Assembly: GCF_000210295.1 (NCBI RefSeq)
Contig: NC_026737.1
Location: forward strand, 1,054,001 to 1,118,000
Direction: 5' to 3'
Origin: Trypanosoma brucei gambiense DAL972
Taxonomy: Eukaryota; Euglenozoa; Kinetoplastea; Trypanosomatida; Trypanosomatidae
Length of the DNA: 64,000 bases
Part shown: in pieces, positions 29,924 through 39,159 of the stretch
How positions within the stretch are numbered: position 1 is the first letter of the stretch
Layout: each line of letters opens with the position of its first letter
Translations under genes and position numbers: made by a program
Notes under the pieces: model-generated
What the model was told of the DNA's origin: nothing
Databases searched by the model: none
The model's input: the letters and a program-made list of their open reading frames with translations, nothing else

Positions 29924-32191
29924 TTAGCGATCCACGCCAAACGTGCGCACCATATGCTCGGGAGGCAAATAAAACCACATCCCTTCACCAGCGGCTCCGG
30001 CTGAGTTTACATCAAAGTTGGTGAAAAAGGTTTCCACAAATGTGTCATGCCTCAACTCCGGAAGGAACACGGGCCGCAAGTGATGTATGCCACCTTCCTG
30101 CAATGCTCGCTCCAGCTCCGGTGGTGCCTCACCAAACAGCTCCTTTGCACGCCTATGCACCAAGACGTAGACACAACGTGCCACAACCGGTTGTGTATCT
30201 TCCATAGCAAAACCAATCGTCAGGAAAACATTCAGCACATACGAATGGAAACGCATGCAGCGGTGGTAGGCGGTTTCAACACCCGTCGCGGAACCAATGG
30301 CGGAGGCGGGTGGACGCCCTTCGGCACCAGCCTCAGGATCAATGCTAACATCTCCAAAGAGATCCAACACATGCGCCAATGGGTTAAAGACGGGAACAGT
30401 ATCCTCTTTTGGTGCCTGCCCGAAGCCAACGACTGACTTGGTTTCTTCTTCGTCATTTTCATTTTCGTTGCCGTTATCGCTATTACTGGGACCACCCTCA
30501 CGGCTGCCGACGACGTTAAACCAATCCCCTGGGGCGGCGGGTGTCTCTACCCTCTTAGCGTCTACAGACGCCCCTTTTCTGCAGAGGGGGACCGTTGGGA
30601 TGACATTGCAACACGCCACTGCGTTACGTACGGCCTGAAGCATCTCCTCACAATCCCCTTTGATGCTGTAAAGTAGTGAAAGCAATAAACACGCCAAAAG
30701 ACGGAGCTGCAACAGACGCTGCTGGAGCATTTCCATCCCTTCGTCAGAGGCGGTGGAGCTTGCCTTGCGAAAGTCATTTAATGCTTGAGGTGTAACACAA
30801 GGTGCAGTGAGTTCATAGAGTCGCCGTAGTGCACCGACCGCATCGTGGGACCTTTCCCTTGTGACTACAAACACTTGCGCGTAACCCATAGCTGTGAGGA
30901 CCAGCGTGCGCGCACGGTCCACCAGTTGCTGTAAGGTTGCATACTGCGGCAGCTGCGGTGTGGTTCCAAACTCATTGTGTTTTGGTGCAAAACCTAACAA
31001 TGACGAAAACTTCCCCTTGCAACCGGCGAATTCCACGTCGTACGCGCCATGACCGAAGTTGCTAACAGGTGAAGGGCAAGGAAGAAAATACACGGGGCTA
31101 TCGAATAAATAATTCCCCGAGGAGGGCCACTTTGCATCATTTACGGGAGGAACGTCCACACAGCCAGGCGATGGCTGCTGCTGCGATGCAATAGGCGGAG
31201 ACTCCGCCCCGAGAACAGAGTTGCATGGCGAGCCCTGATCTATTAATGAGGACGTTGGGGCAGTATACTCTACCCAGTTGTGTGTCTCAGTAATAATAGG
31301 AGGCAAAGACGCCCGCTGGTCTTTGCCATCGCCACCGTTGTTGTTGTTGTGATGATTCTTATGATGATGGTCATGATTGTGGTTATGGTGATTATCATTG
31401 TTGTTATGCTTGCTAGACCATCCGCTGCTGCCGTTGCCGTTGTTACTGTGTGAAGAATTGTTCATACGGGCTTGCGCGGCACCCATATTCCCTTCCTTAC
31501 GTTTGAGGTTGTAATAACTGTCAACCGCCTCCTTAAGGGTGCGGTTTGCAAAGTTTCCTGATCCAAATATGCAAGTTACATTTCCCTCAGGGCTGGCATC
31601 ATGAAAAACGCGATCCACTATGGGCTGCTTTGCTGCATTGCACTTCAGTCTCAGTGGAGGTTTTCCTGGCCCATTGGGTAGCTCCAACCCGCTTTGGCGC
31701 ATCATCGCCGCGGCACCGCTGCGGTCGGCGAACTCAACGAAACCGTATATCCAATTTTGGGTATTGGTGGAGTTTCCACAGATGCGCACTCTCAGATATT
31801 CTCCGCACTGTGCGCACAATGCGGCCAGTTCGCTCTGAAGCATGCCCGTGGGAAGAAAGCGGAGATGTACAGTGCGGGCAATGGCATCTGTTTCTTCAGC
31901 AGACTGGGCCGCAATCCGTTGTCGTTCCTCCTTCGGGAGTGCTTTGAACTGCTGATGTAAACGCTTCTGGGGGTCAGACCCAGCGTCAGGCCCGCAGTAT
32001 GTGAAGCAGTTGCGCGCCACATCTGCCGGTGGAGGAGCAGAATCCACACGGAACGATCGACCCGGTGGGCTGGTTATGTGATCAGCGAATACGTGTCCAT
32101 TTCTCCCACCTGTTGATGCAGTGTCCACTACGGCGTGAGCGTTAGCGCCTTTCTCCAATGCCGTTGCGGCATGCCGCATCCGCCTTCCCAT
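29924..32191 (-). CDS. RRM-type RNA-binding protein with His/Asn-rich tract
   Basis: 755 residues from an ATG at 32191. One RRM domain spans about 105-190, with an RNP2-like VHLRFLP at 108-114 and an RNP1-like IYGFVEF at 148-154. Residues 243-290 form a low-complexity tract rich in Asn and His (SKHNNNDNHHNHNHDHHH). The C-terminal 350 residues contain helical stretches around a long Ala/Leu region and acidic linkers with no named domain. Proteins of this class in trypanosomes bind mRNA and control its decay or translation; the target is unknown. The His/Asn tract may promote condensation into granules. Untranslated flanks are extreme for the window: an AUG-free leader and a several-kilobase 3' flank. 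Confidence 0.88.
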   Translation of the reverse strand: MGRRMRHAATALEKGANAHAVVDTASTGGRNGHVFADHITSPPGRSFRVDSAPPPADVARNCFTYCGPDAGSDPQKRLHQQFKALPKEERQRIAAQSAEETDAIARTVHLRFLPTGMLQSELAALCAQCGEYLRVRICGNSTNTQNWIYGFVEFADRSGAAAMMRQSGLELPNGPGKPPLRLKCNAAKQPIVDRVFHDASPEGNVTCIFGSGNFANRTLKEAVDSYYNLKRKEGNMGAAQARMNNSSHSNNGNGSSGWSSKHNNNDNHHNHNHDHHHKNHHNNNNGGDGKDQRASLPPIITETHNWVEYTAPTSSLIDQGSPCNSVLGAESPPIASQQQPSPGCVDVPPVNDAKWPSSGNYLFDSPVYFLPCPSPVSNFGHGAYDVEFAGCKGKFSSLLGFAPKHNEFGTTPQLPQYATLQQLVDRARTLVLTAMGYAQVFVVTRERSHDAVGALRRLYELTAPCVTPQALNDFRKASSTASDEGMEMLQQRLLQLRLLACLLLSLLYSIKGDCEEMLQAVRNAVACCNVIPTVPLCRKGASVDAKRVETPAAPGDWFNVVGSREGGPSNSDNGNENENDEEETKSVVGFGQAPKEDTVPVFNPLAHVLDLFGDVSIDPEAGAEGRPPASAIGSATGVETAYHRCMRFHSYVLNVFLTIGFAMEDTQPVVARCVYVLVHRRAKELFGEAPPELERALQEGGIHHLRPVFLPELRHDTFVETFFTNFDVNSAGAAGEGMWFYLPPEHMVRTFGVDR

Positions 32192-33039
32192 CTTTTGTCT
32201 TATTGGACGGAAACCTATGTCGTTGTTACTGTTTTTTTCTTTTACCCTTGCCTGCCCACACTAGAACTTCTAACACTACCGGTATTTTCCCTTTCCTTTT
32301 GTTTCCTTTCTCGCTTGCAGTACTCCCCTTTGTCTGAAGAGCCCTCTTCTGTTGTTCAATGTAAGAATATCTAAAACGGAAAACCTCTAACAACAAAGTA
32401 CGAAGGAATCCTTCCCTCTTTCTGTGTTTTCCGTCCTCTTTCCCCTTCTTTCGCTCGCTTACTACCCTACACTCTGCGTCCTCTACCTCTCTTCTACTTT
32501 ACAATATATCAACCGGCTACCTACCAATCCTAATATGCCACTTCCCCTGCTACCCTAGTACCTACTCAGTGTTGCTAATAATGAAGTAACTAATAATAAT
32601 ATGTAAATATCCCCCTAACAACTACAACCCTCTAACAAACCAACACAACCGTCAGGCAGTTCCTTGACACCGTTAGCTCTAGGTACACACTCTACTTTCC
32701 ACTGACAAAGAGTGGGAAACTAGTGCCAACGCTAAAAGAGATGAAAAAGAAACTGCCTTGACTGTGCGTCTCCGCTGCGTACAGCTACACACAAATGTAA
32801 TCAACCAAAAAAAAAAAAATGCGCTTCTCTACCTGCTAGTAAACAAGGTCCTAACAACCTACGCCGCCCACTATCACCTTAACTCACCCTAACCCTACCC
32901 GGCAATGCCCCTACAAAAAAAAAAAAGTTCCCCTGATAGTTTCCGTTTCTCGAGAACAATATGACGTAAGAATGAACAAACAAACCTTAATTCACAACCC
33001 TTAATGCCTATTGTTTTTGCACCACCAAGAAATGGGGGA
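32192..33039 (-). promoter_or_regulatory. AUG-free 848-nt leader region of the RRM gene
   Basis: Reading the sense strand upstream of the ATG at 32191, no ATG occurs in any frame until position 33042. The sense strand is also purine-rich over most of this stretch. Three possible spliced-leader acceptors fall inside it: near 32732, near 32783 and at 32911. Each gives a leader of roughly 540-720 nt without upstream start codons. Confidence 0.6.
32911..32940 (-). promoter_or_regulatory. Candidate trans-splice acceptor of the RRM gene
   Basis: The sense strand has twelve consecutive T followed by GTAG, AG at 32912-32911. A second candidate is TTTCTTTTTCATCTCTTTTAG with the AG at 32733-32732. I cannot decide between them. 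Confidence 0.45.
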
Positions 33040-33599
33040 CATAAGTAGGGTAAAAAGATAAAGGCATTAAAAGTTAAGAAAAAACAACAAGAACAACAGA
33101 ATGGAAAATCAGAAGGTAAAGCAAAACAAACAACGGCCCTAAAAGTTGCATGACCACAAACGAACAAAAAGAAAAGACACAATTAAAACCTGCACGTCTT
33201 CCTTCTGGAGCTCAATGGCACATGTAATCACCCCGGCAAGCAACAAACCGCGCAGAGGATTTGGCACGATACCAAGAAATGGTACAGGTACAATAAAATT
33301 AGATTTAGGGCTCACACACTTTAGTAAGCACAAACAAGCACCACGTCTTGACTACAGTTCGCGAACAATTTCGTCAAGTACGTACAAACCAACAATCACC
33401 ATAGTTCTATCTTCCTCCCGCATATTTACATTTGATGAATTTTTCTACGAAGTTTCGCCACCGTAATATGCAGAACGCCTAACTCATTCACACATATTGG
33501 AGACGTACATAATCAATGGTCTTTCTGTGCGCACATATGCGTTGAGGTTATGCTCTACACAACAAGGGTTGGCACAAAGGTCTCCCCACGTGGATAAAA
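33040..33599. other. Intergenic region, 3' flank of the zinc-finger gene
   Basis: No gene seen. A-rich runs near 33070-33180. Confidence 0.5.
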
Positions 33600-34592
33600 T
33601 CATTGTCCTGCAGCGGCAGACTTCGATCGCACACAAACACGCTGGGGAGGAATGGAGGGGCCAGTTTCTGTTAATGTGTCATCTTTCTGCTGTCGACTAT
33701 GCCGAGTCTCAGTTCGAGATGCCACCCCAACATTACCTTTCGCTACCTTCGAGAAACCCGTAAATGCACCGAAGGCTGATGAGCCCCGCAACCTTGGATA
33801 CGGCATTCCACTTAGCCGACGCGAGGCACCCCACAAAGATGTGGTAGTGTTACATTTCGTGGAGTGAGTAGCATGTGACCGGCAGTTTTTGATATCTTTT
33901 AACACCTCATGGGATGCCTTTACGAAGCCACTGAAGGACAGCTTTTGCCGCACCACCTCACCATCCATCTTACTGCGCTCACTCGGGTTCTCTGTGAGTG
34001 CACCAACAGCTGTACGTTCCTCCAATTGTACTGTATTGGGAAGTGGCGGAGGCTCAACGGGGTACACATGTGTTGCCGTCTGCTGCACATCGTCACCTTT
34101 GATCTTACATTCAGGAGACACACCCTTCAGGTTGGTTTCCACAGCTTGTTTTCCATTGCTTACAGCCGGTTTCACTTTTCGGTCAGTGTGTTTCCTGCAT
34201 ACTTGTGCTGTGCGTTCCGTGGCAGACGGAAGTACATCCTCACACACATGACCTTTGCTACAGCTCACATCACTCTTTTGTTCGCACGGAGGTGTAGGTG
34301 GTTCACTGCAAAGGACTCGCGTCTGACTTCTTTCCCGCCCTTTACAGTAGTATTCCTCATGGGCCGCTAACCTTGCCATCTCTACTTCCATACCACAGCA
34401 CGAGCATTCTACCAATTGTTGCCCACAGCGGCTGATGTGTTCACTACAGCCAAAACGCCTACAATAGGGGCACTTGCGAAGATTTTTGGGCAGTAAATCA
34501 GAACTTTTCCGCTTCGTAGGGTCACGCACAAGAGCACCATTGTACTTCCAGGGTGCACCACTCGTTACAGTTGTCTTGCTCTCCGTTTCCAT
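33600..34592 (-). CDS. Cys/His zinc-finger protein
   Basis: 330 residues. The only fold visible is an N-terminal metal-binding module at about 41-83: CPYCRRFGCSEH, then SRCGQQLVECSCCG, then a His-Glu-Glu-x-x-Cys end. The spacing (CxxC, H, C, then CxxC, H, C) resembles TRAF-type or paired C2HC fingers. The rest is Ser/Thr/Lys-rich and probably disordered, with a few basic runs near the C-terminus. Such modules bind proteins or RNA. Function and location are not evident. The start is backed by a nearby acceptor. Confidence 0.8.
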   Translation of the reverse strand: METESKTTVTSGAPWKYNGALVRDPTKRKSSDLLPKNLRKCPYCRRFGCSEHISRCGQQLVECSCCGMEVEMARLAAHEEYYCKGRERSQTRVLCSEPPTPPCEQKSDVSCSKGHVCEDVLPSATERTAQVCRKHTDRKVKPAVSNGKQAVETNLKGVSPECKIKGDDVQQTATHVYPVEPPPLPNTVQLEERTAVGALTENPSERSKMDGEVVRQKLSFSGFVKASHEVLKDIKNCRSHATHSTKCNTTTSLWGASRRLSGMPYPRLRGSSAFGAFTGFSKVAKGNVGVASRTETRHSRQQKDDTLTETGPSIPPQRVCVRSKSAAAGQ

Positions 34593-34601
34593 GACCTACA
34601 C

Positions 34602-34625
34602 CTAAAACAAGACAGCATAAATAAT
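34602..34625 (-). promoter_or_regulatory. Predicted trans-splice acceptor of the zinc-finger gene
   Basis: The sense strand reads TGCTGTCTTGTTTTAG with the AG at 34603-34602, 9 nt before the ATG. Confidence 0.65.
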
Positions 34626-35125
34626 TACAGTATTTTGGGAAAGGAAGGAGAGCCATGTGTGAACCAGTCGGAAAATGTATCAACGGCAACATGACCTGCG
34701 CAGAGTTACTGAAGCCACGGTGTGAGCTACAGCTAGCACTTAAGGAGGGGGAAATATAACACCTATGGGAATAAGTAACGCTTACACAATGTGAAAGGAG
34801 GGTTGCAGGAGACTACAGTCAGTGCAAATGGACACAAGAGTCCTTGCTGCCGCTTTTCATAACACAATCCAACACACAATGCAATGACTTGAGAAACCCC
34901 AACACTTCACCAGCACCTGCGGAAGCTACAGGCGTGTGTGCATGTGTGTGCGCAATTTGGGGAACTCGGGCCTGACACAGACAGGATGGCAGGTAATGAT
35001 AGAGTGGGAGGATTACCGCATTCCAGCAACTCTACAATGGAATAAACTTGATTCGATACCTTGCATCAACAACTCAAAATCAATTTAAAAAAATATATGT
35101 GTTCACGTTCGAATTCGTGTTCGCC
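34626..35125. other. Intergenic region, 3' flank of the glycosyltransferase gene
   Basis: About 500 nt without a gene or notable repeat. Confidence 0.5.
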
Positions 35126-36283
35126 CTACAAACAACTCATTTCCCGGAGAGGTCCCTGGCTGCCCGTTAGCGAGCGGTGCAAGATGTTCTTCTCATTGTT
35201 GAACCGCCGCCTCAACTCGTTGTAGTCACTCTCATTTACATGGTGTACCATAATGGAGCTTTTTGTCACGGCTCCCAACGTTGTACCGGCGTGCACATCG
35301 TGAAACGAGCACTTAGGCTCGTGAACGTAGGTTATATTCGTATGATACATGGCCCTCCGCAATGTAATCCCTACCATTGCGTCTTCAACCATGACACAGA
35401 GAGACTGGAACTCTTCGTCACGTATTGCTGTGTAGGGGACGTGGATTATTGTTCGAAGGGGCTTATACGAGACAAAACGTTCCGCGACGTCACGCCCTAG
35501 AGTATAGCACGCGCCATAAGCATAATTAAATCGGAAACCTTGCACGCTGAGCACGTCTATCGTACCCCAGTATAGCCCACGGCGAGGTAGGTTGCGTAAG
35601 TCTGCTAGATACTGAGGAACGCGTAGGAACATATCGTCATCTGCCTTCGCAATGTACGGGGCATACGGAAATAAGCACACTGACATGTCAAACCACAAGA
35701 ATGTCTTGCGGCTCATGCCAATCTCCGCATCAATGCCCCACTTCCCACCCTGACCCACACGCTTCCTACCTGACGGCCGGCCCTCGTTCATTGGCAACGT
35801 TAAGATGTCACTCCATTGAGTAGCTTCCTCCACCAGTGCCTTGGTATAAGTGTAGCCATTTTCGGGGTGTCGCGCAAGGATGTACAGCGGCAGCATTTCA
35901 CCAGAGAAACCGTTCGCACGTACTGCAACGCCGGCGTATGTCCAGCATGCTGCCCGTTGCAGGTCGCGGCGGCGCCGTCTCACGTCCAGGTCTATGGAGG
36001 GGATGCCGATTACCACCAAGTACCGTCGCTCCTCCCATGCGCTAACGACGGGAACTGGGACGTAAGTTAGCGACTGTTTCACCCACAGAGGGTGCTCCGA
36101 GAGATGTTGACCTTTATTGGCTATAGCTGTTTTCGGAACGTTGATTTCCCTTTTGCCGGCTCTCTCTGAGTTGTTGGAGAGCGTTGTCAAGAGAGATGTA
36201 ACAACGCATATGGTAAAGAGCAATATCGTCAAAGAAATGCTGCTGCGCAGTATTCTTCCGCGACCGTTTAATTGCCTATACAT
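35126..36283 (-). CDS. Golgi type II beta-1,3-type glycosyltransferase
   Basis: 385 residues with a short basic cytosolic tail and one membrane anchor at about 13-36, then a luminal domain. The domain starts with a strand LVVIGIPSIDLDVRRRRRDLQRAACW cut into the usual IPS, R-x-x-LQR and CW.Y elements of the trypanosome UDP-sugar transferase family. The metal-binding DDD is at 215-217 (IAKADDDMFLRV). A later DEEFQ and a VEDAMVG segment (E-D-x-x-x-G) match the acceptor/catalytic region of beta-3 transferases. In T. brucei this expanded family (GT67-like, related to GT31) builds galactose- and GlcNAc-containing side chains on GPI anchors and N-glycans. Linkage and acceptor cannot be read from sequence. 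Confidence 0.88.
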   Translation of the reverse strand: MYRQLNGRGRILRSSISLTILLFTICVVTSLLTTLSNNSERAGKREINVPKTAIANKGQHLSEHPLWVKQSLTYVPVPVVSAWEERRYLVVIGIPSIDLDVRRRRRDLQRAACWTYAGVAVRANGFSGEMLPLYILARHPENGYTYTKALVEEATQWSDILTLPMNEGRPSGRKRVGQGGKWGIDAEIGMSRKTFLWFDMSVCLFPYAPYIAKADDDMFLRVPQYLADLRNLPRRGLYWGTIDVLSVQGFRFNYAYGACYTLGRDVAERFVSYKPLRTIIHVPYTAIRDEEFQSLCVMVEDAMVGITLRRAMYHTNITYVHEPKCSFHDVHAGTTLGAVTKSSIMVHHVNESDYNELRRRFNNEKNILHRSLTGSQGPLREMSCL

Positions 36284-36704
36284 TATATAGAGGTGACTGT
36301 CTTTTGAAAGTATAGTAGAATAGTGAGAGTGTTGGTGTAGTAAATAGCGGGTTCTAACGATCGTATGCGTGTTCTTGTTGATGTTTTTTTCTGTTAATTT
36401 GCCGATATAACAGTAAGGTGGAGGGGAATTGCCTCACTTTGATGATTTGCTTTTCCTCTGCATCACTCTGTGCATGTAACGTCACAGCAGGATAAGCTGT
36501 TTGTGGTGGTTGTCCTCTCTTGAGCTATTCGTTCTTTTTTCCCTCAGCGAAATGTAGCACCTTTACCCTCCCATTTACAATTCTCTCTAATGTCGAGTTA
36601 AGTTGGATCGCTGTGATGGTAGTGCGGTCTTCTCTGTTTGTTCGGAGGTCATTGCAAAGAACTCCGGCTCTTTAACCAAGTCTCCTTTTTTTCCCCCCCT
36701 CTCA
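36284..36704. other. Intergenic region between glycosyltransferase and SET genes
   Basis: About 420 nt without a gene. Pyrimidine-rich on the plus strand between 36530 and 36710. Confidence 0.5.
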
Positions 36705-38555
36705 TCAGCGTTGAGTTCTCAGAACTGCATCGGCAGCGTCATCTGCTCTACGACGTAGCGGAAGGAACCCAAAGCGATAAAGCGTGTACGATACAGAGTA
36801 GCAGCGTGGGTAGAGCTGTGTCAGTTCATCACCTTCTTCAATGCGACTATTTGCACGAACTACTGCACACACCGCCTCCTTGCACATTCCGGCAGTATTG
36901 GCGACCTTGTTACTGTCATTTGAGAGTGAAATCTTCTCTATACTGCAGCTTGTATTTGACATACCTCCTGGTGGGTGCTGAAGCATATCTACTATGGGAA
37001 CGATTGTCGCTATTGTATGGGGCTGAAAATCATTCACGCCGACACGGTTACGGTCGACAACCCTGAAAATGTTGTCCATGACGCCCATATGCATTTTTGT
37101 TATCAGACGTGTCCATGGATGTAGTTTCTGAAGCACTTTTTCTTCGCTGCAAATGTCCTCGAAATGCTCAGTATGTCGTCGGAGGGGAAGAAGTCGCTGA
37201 CGTGATAAAACAACACGTAGTGCCCACGCCAGATCATCCATTGATGGTGGCGGGAGCCGACCAGGAGTGGTGCACTGCGTTTTCCCTTCTTCGATGGGAG
37301 ATCTCGCATTCACCACATCGTTGCCATCATTCGGTAATACGGAGCCGTCGACAGAGGAGACCTCTCCCGCACCAGAGCAAACAGCACTCTCATACTCCTG
37401 TTGCCATCTGTTACGGATTTGACGAAGGTAATGAGAGAATCTGCCACAGTGGTCAGTGTATTCAAGATGCGTCGCTGGGTCAAGCACCCCAAGGTGCAAT
37501 TCCCGTATGAAGTCGTCGTCGAACGGAGAGAGAAGCCGCAAGTAAGAAAACAGGGGACTTTTGGCTCCCTCCGCACGCTCGCAGGCCAGAAGCAGGGCGA
37601 AATGTACCTGGTCGACAAAAAGTGGATGTGGAAGTGGATCGAACGAAGACTTTCGTTGACCAACAATCGCTTCCACACTTTGATACGAAGGAACACCGCG
37701 GCGTTGCGCCGCCACCGAGTGCCGTTGGAGATTCTCTGAATTGATCGTCAAACTCCAGGGCGTAAGGTTACCCTCGGAGGCAACTGAGGGTGCCGGTGAA
37801 GATGGCACAAACTCATCCGCGCTATCTGCCCCCAAAGCACCATAGAGAGGCACTGCGAATATCATGTCACCTTTGTGGAACGGTTTGCGTGCGACTAAGC
37901 CACGAGAATACTGCGATCGCAGATGAAAGTCAACGTTGTCTGTGAGCATGTTCCACAGCGCTGTTTGCGAGCTCTTTATCAGCTCCTCACGAAACCATGC
38001 AAGAAAGTCCTGCACATGGTCCTCGGGCACCGTTCCCATACTATCAGTTGATATCCAATTCTCCACCCGGATGCGTTGCCTCCCCAGCTGTGGGGAAGTG
38101 AGGCTTGAGGCCCACATGGGGAGAGGCGCCTTCGGCGAATTGTTGGGAACCTCGTACACAGACAATGCGTCCGGGGGATGTCGTTCACTTGGGTCACTAA
38201 GGAACGAGAATTTTGGTTTACGATACACTACTGGCGGCAGCTCTCCCCCTGTTAACGCTGCTACCGCCGCTAGTGTTGCAATTCGCGGCGCGAACATTTC
38301 CTTCTTCCTTATAGTAGATTGTACCTCCTCCGCCCGAAGGGAGGAGCCTGCTTGAGGTTCTACGCTTTCCAACGCAACGCGCAGCTGTTCATTCATTTCA
38401 ACTTGCTGCCGCGCAGCAATACCACAATTTGCGGGGTCACGTTCTTCATACGATACAAGCCTCTTTGAGGCATACCACACATCTCGTCTGAGTGGCGCAA
38501 ACGAAGAAGTTGCCACTCGTCTCCACATTGATAGAAGCGCATCCCTCTTCCTCAT
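36705..38555 (-). CDS. SET-domain (SETD/RuBisCO-LSMT class) protein, probably mitochondrial
   Basis: 616 residues. The N-terminus (MRKRDALLSMWRRVATSS) is basic and lacks acids, as in a mitochondrial presequence. The SET core starts at 219-237 (GLVARKPFHKGDMIFAVPL), is interrupted by long insertions, and ends near 574-599 (GDELTQLYPRC, then TLYRFGFLP). The motif that in relatives reads DMLNH is DMLQHPPGG at 523-531, so the Asn of the cofactor-binding NH pair is Gln. The class methylates lysine on ribosomal, ribosome-associated or metabolic proteins. The altered motif could mean weak or lost activity. It could also be simple divergence, as kinetoplastid SET proteins are highly derived. Confidence 0.82.
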   Translation of the reverse strand: MRKRDALLSMWRRVATSSFAPLRRDVWYASKRLVSYEERDPANCGIAARQQVEMNEQLRVALESVEPQAGSSLRAEEVQSTIRKKEMFAPRIATLAAVAALTGGELPPVVYRKPKFSFLSDPSERHPPDALSVYEVPNNSPKAPLPMWASSLTSPQLGRQRIRVENWISTDSMGTVPEDHVQDFLAWFREELIKSSQTALWNMLTDNVDFHLRSQYSRGLVARKPFHKGDMIFAVPLYGALGADSADEFVPSSPAPSVASEGNLTPWSLTINSENLQRHSVAAQRRGVPSYQSVEAIVGQRKSSFDPLPHPLFVDQVHFALLLACERAEGAKSPLFSYLRLLSPFDDDFIRELHLGVLDPATHLEYTDHCGRFSHYLRQIRNRWQQEYESAVCSGAGEVSSVDGSVLPNDGNDVVNARSPIEEGKTQCTTPGRLPPPSMDDLAWALRVVLSRQRLLPLRRHTEHFEDICSEEKVLQKLHPWTRLITKMHMGVMDNIFRVVDRNRVGVNDFQPHTIATIVPIVDMLQHPPGGMSNTSCSIEKISLSNDSNKVANTAGMCKEAVCAVVRANSRIEEGDELTQLYPRCYSVSYTLYRFGFLPLRRRADDAADAVLRTQR

Positions 38556-39159
38556 TCTGCCTTTGTCTCTCTCCCTCCACCTTGCGCTTTCTTCTATTTT
38601 CCCCGAGTATTGAGGAGCAACGAAGGCAATAATAAAGGGACAGAGAAGCTAGGCAATAAGAGAAAAACACGACATATGTCAAACGGTGCGGAGCACTGAG
38701 GAAACGAGTTTCCATCCAGTGTTGTTTCCGATCCATGTAGAGATCAGAAAAGGAGTAAATTAGGTCACACATATTTGGGTATGCTAATTTCTTTTTTAAG
38801 AGCACGAGCAGCTAAATTATATCGGACCAAGGGCGCGCTGTTACACATTTAAATTAAGAGAGATTGAGTCAATTGTATTCGAAGATCCTCATTCTCCCTT
38901 CTATACTGTTTTAGTGTTCTCATTTATTCTTACTTCGGCTTCACTACCATTACTTTTCCCCTCCCTCCCGCTGCGCTCACTTCCATAACTCCTTCCTTTC
39001 CCGTGGTTGGCTCATGTTCTCCGTTACAAGAGCTCCCTAGCTTCCCATTGGTATCCACGACGATCCTTTACTAAGCGGACACAAATGTGGCCGCAGGATT
39101 TCTTCCGGAAGCCGCGAAAGTGCACACCCAAGTGAGCAGACAAGCGGTAAGAGAAAAAA
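38556..39159. other. Intergenic region, 3' flank of the nucleoporin gene
   Basis: No gene seen. Pyrimidine-rich on the plus strand at 38565-38605 and 38880-39000. Confidence 0.5.

Noticed and set aside
32884..32899. Two telomere-like CCCTAA units
   Set aside because: Only about two units, in the middle of an intergenic region; not evidence of a telomere or a healed break.
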